A DNA stretch of 64,000 nt from positions 174,501 through 238,500 of the forward strand of contig JASPKZ010005709.1 of assembly GCA_030220185.1 (NCBI GenBank), given 5' to 3'. Of the stretch, positions 63,552 to 64,000 are shown in pieces. Position 1 is the first letter of the stretch, and every line of letters starts with the position of its first letter. Under the pieces are notes generated by a model, which was not told where the DNA came from, did not search any database, and was given only the letters and a program-made list of their open reading frames with translations. Position numbers and translations under genes: made by a program. This DNA is from Diploptera punctata. Its lineage: Eukaryota; Arthropoda; Insecta; Blattodea; Blaberidae.

Positions 63552-63770
63552 CTAATCTGTCGTTTGCTTTTTCCATGATGTCGATAGATATCCTTTATTT
63601 ACATTTTCATTGCGAGCAGAAATTAAGCTCAATGTTGACTCACTTGTAATTTCTGCTGTTACTTTCACCACATCTTCAATGATTAACGTAGAATATTTTT
63701 CACTAAACTGTTTGAAAACATTCAAAATAATTTGTTTCTTTCCGCTTTTCAAATTCTTTCCTATTTTATT
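63552..63770 (-). pseudogene. N-terminal HTH fragment of a DDE-transposon-type protein
   Basis: The minus frame reads KSGKKQIILNVFKQFSEKYS, TLIIEDVVKVTAEITSESTL and ISARNENVNKGYLSTSWKK before a TGA/TAG-rich stretch. The pattern K.G.K..ILNV...F......V...AE.T..S..TI is one I associate with insect DDE-type transposon proteins. No ATG is seen in frame, and no catalytic domain follows on the minus strand, so it is a fragment. Confidence 0.45.
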
Positions 63771-64000
63771 ATTATTTACATAAATGCTACAATCCGAGTT
63801 TCACCAATGGTATATCACGGGATATTTACAGTTTTTACAATTGTTCAATTATTGTTCTTGTAGTTGACGGAAGATTCTCGTAAGAAATTCGGCAACGTTG
63901 ACTTTGTTAAAATGGAACTTCAGAATATTTGGCAGAGTAGCTAGCAATTTGTAGTATAACTGGTCGATCTCTGGAGAACATGTTGCATTCAGTCATCAGA
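63771..64000. other. No recognisable feature
   Basis: No frame or repeat recognised up to the window end. Confidence 0.35.

Overview
This is repeat-dense, intergenic-looking DNA from an insect. The dominant repeat, an RTE-like non-LTR retrotransposon (called RTE-A here), has a C-terminal domain that I associate with cockroach genomes, so a blattodean such as Periplaneta is my best guess; that assignment is from memory. I see no bacterial-type operon, no rRNA gene and no complete host gene. Nearly every reading frame over 60 codons lies in a mobile-element relic, a SINE, a microsatellite or a minisatellite.

Layout. 0-9 kb: RTE-A tail fragments, a long ATT/GAT/CAT microsatellite, tRNA-derived SINEs nested in each other, and a LINE carrying a tRNA-like repeat array inserted with a target-site duplication (TSD). 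9-21 kb: inverted and tandem RTE-A fragments, a TTAA-flanked transposon, LINE-B1, two copies of an 0.8-1.6 kb AT-rich repeat, and SINE clusters. 21-25 kb: a Helitron-like 3' end, a possible short exon, and a 1.15 kb minisatellite built from 10-bp steps. 25-34 kb: a second copy of a 545-bp repeat, a Helitron with both ends, a 300-bp x3 tRNA-like array and the 3' end of a zinc-finger LINE. 34-46 kb: nested SINEs and LINEs, a dimeric foldback MITE, a mariner-like element with a partial transposase, a long hairpin element in a LINE, and Helitrons. 47-51 kb: the most complete RTE-A (5' region, endonuclease, reverse transcriptase, C-terminus), broken by a LINE-B1 insertion and several frame breaks. 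51-58 kb: more RTE-A, a Helitron, LINEs E and I, a fused LINE ORF, and an insert carrying a LINE-B1 tail on unrelated sequence. 59-64 kb: a complete but dead Tc1-like transposon, a LINE with a hairpin 3' UTR holding two younger insertions, a second long hairpin element, and a transposon-type HTH fragment at the edge.

No pathway runs across the window. The relations are of insertion order and dependence: SINEs and the chimeric insert presumably borrowed LINE enzymes, MITEs borrowed transposases, and nesting gives relative ages. The least ordinary signals are two long-hairpin elements with 14-bp TSDs and a hammerhead-like core, two tRNA-like arrays of about 300-bp units that both end in an inverted copy, and a conserved, partly covarying hairpin before the poly(A) signal of one LINE family. 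Family names (RTE-A, LINE-B1 to M, SINE-1 to 4, SINE-Leu) are labels used only in this annotation.
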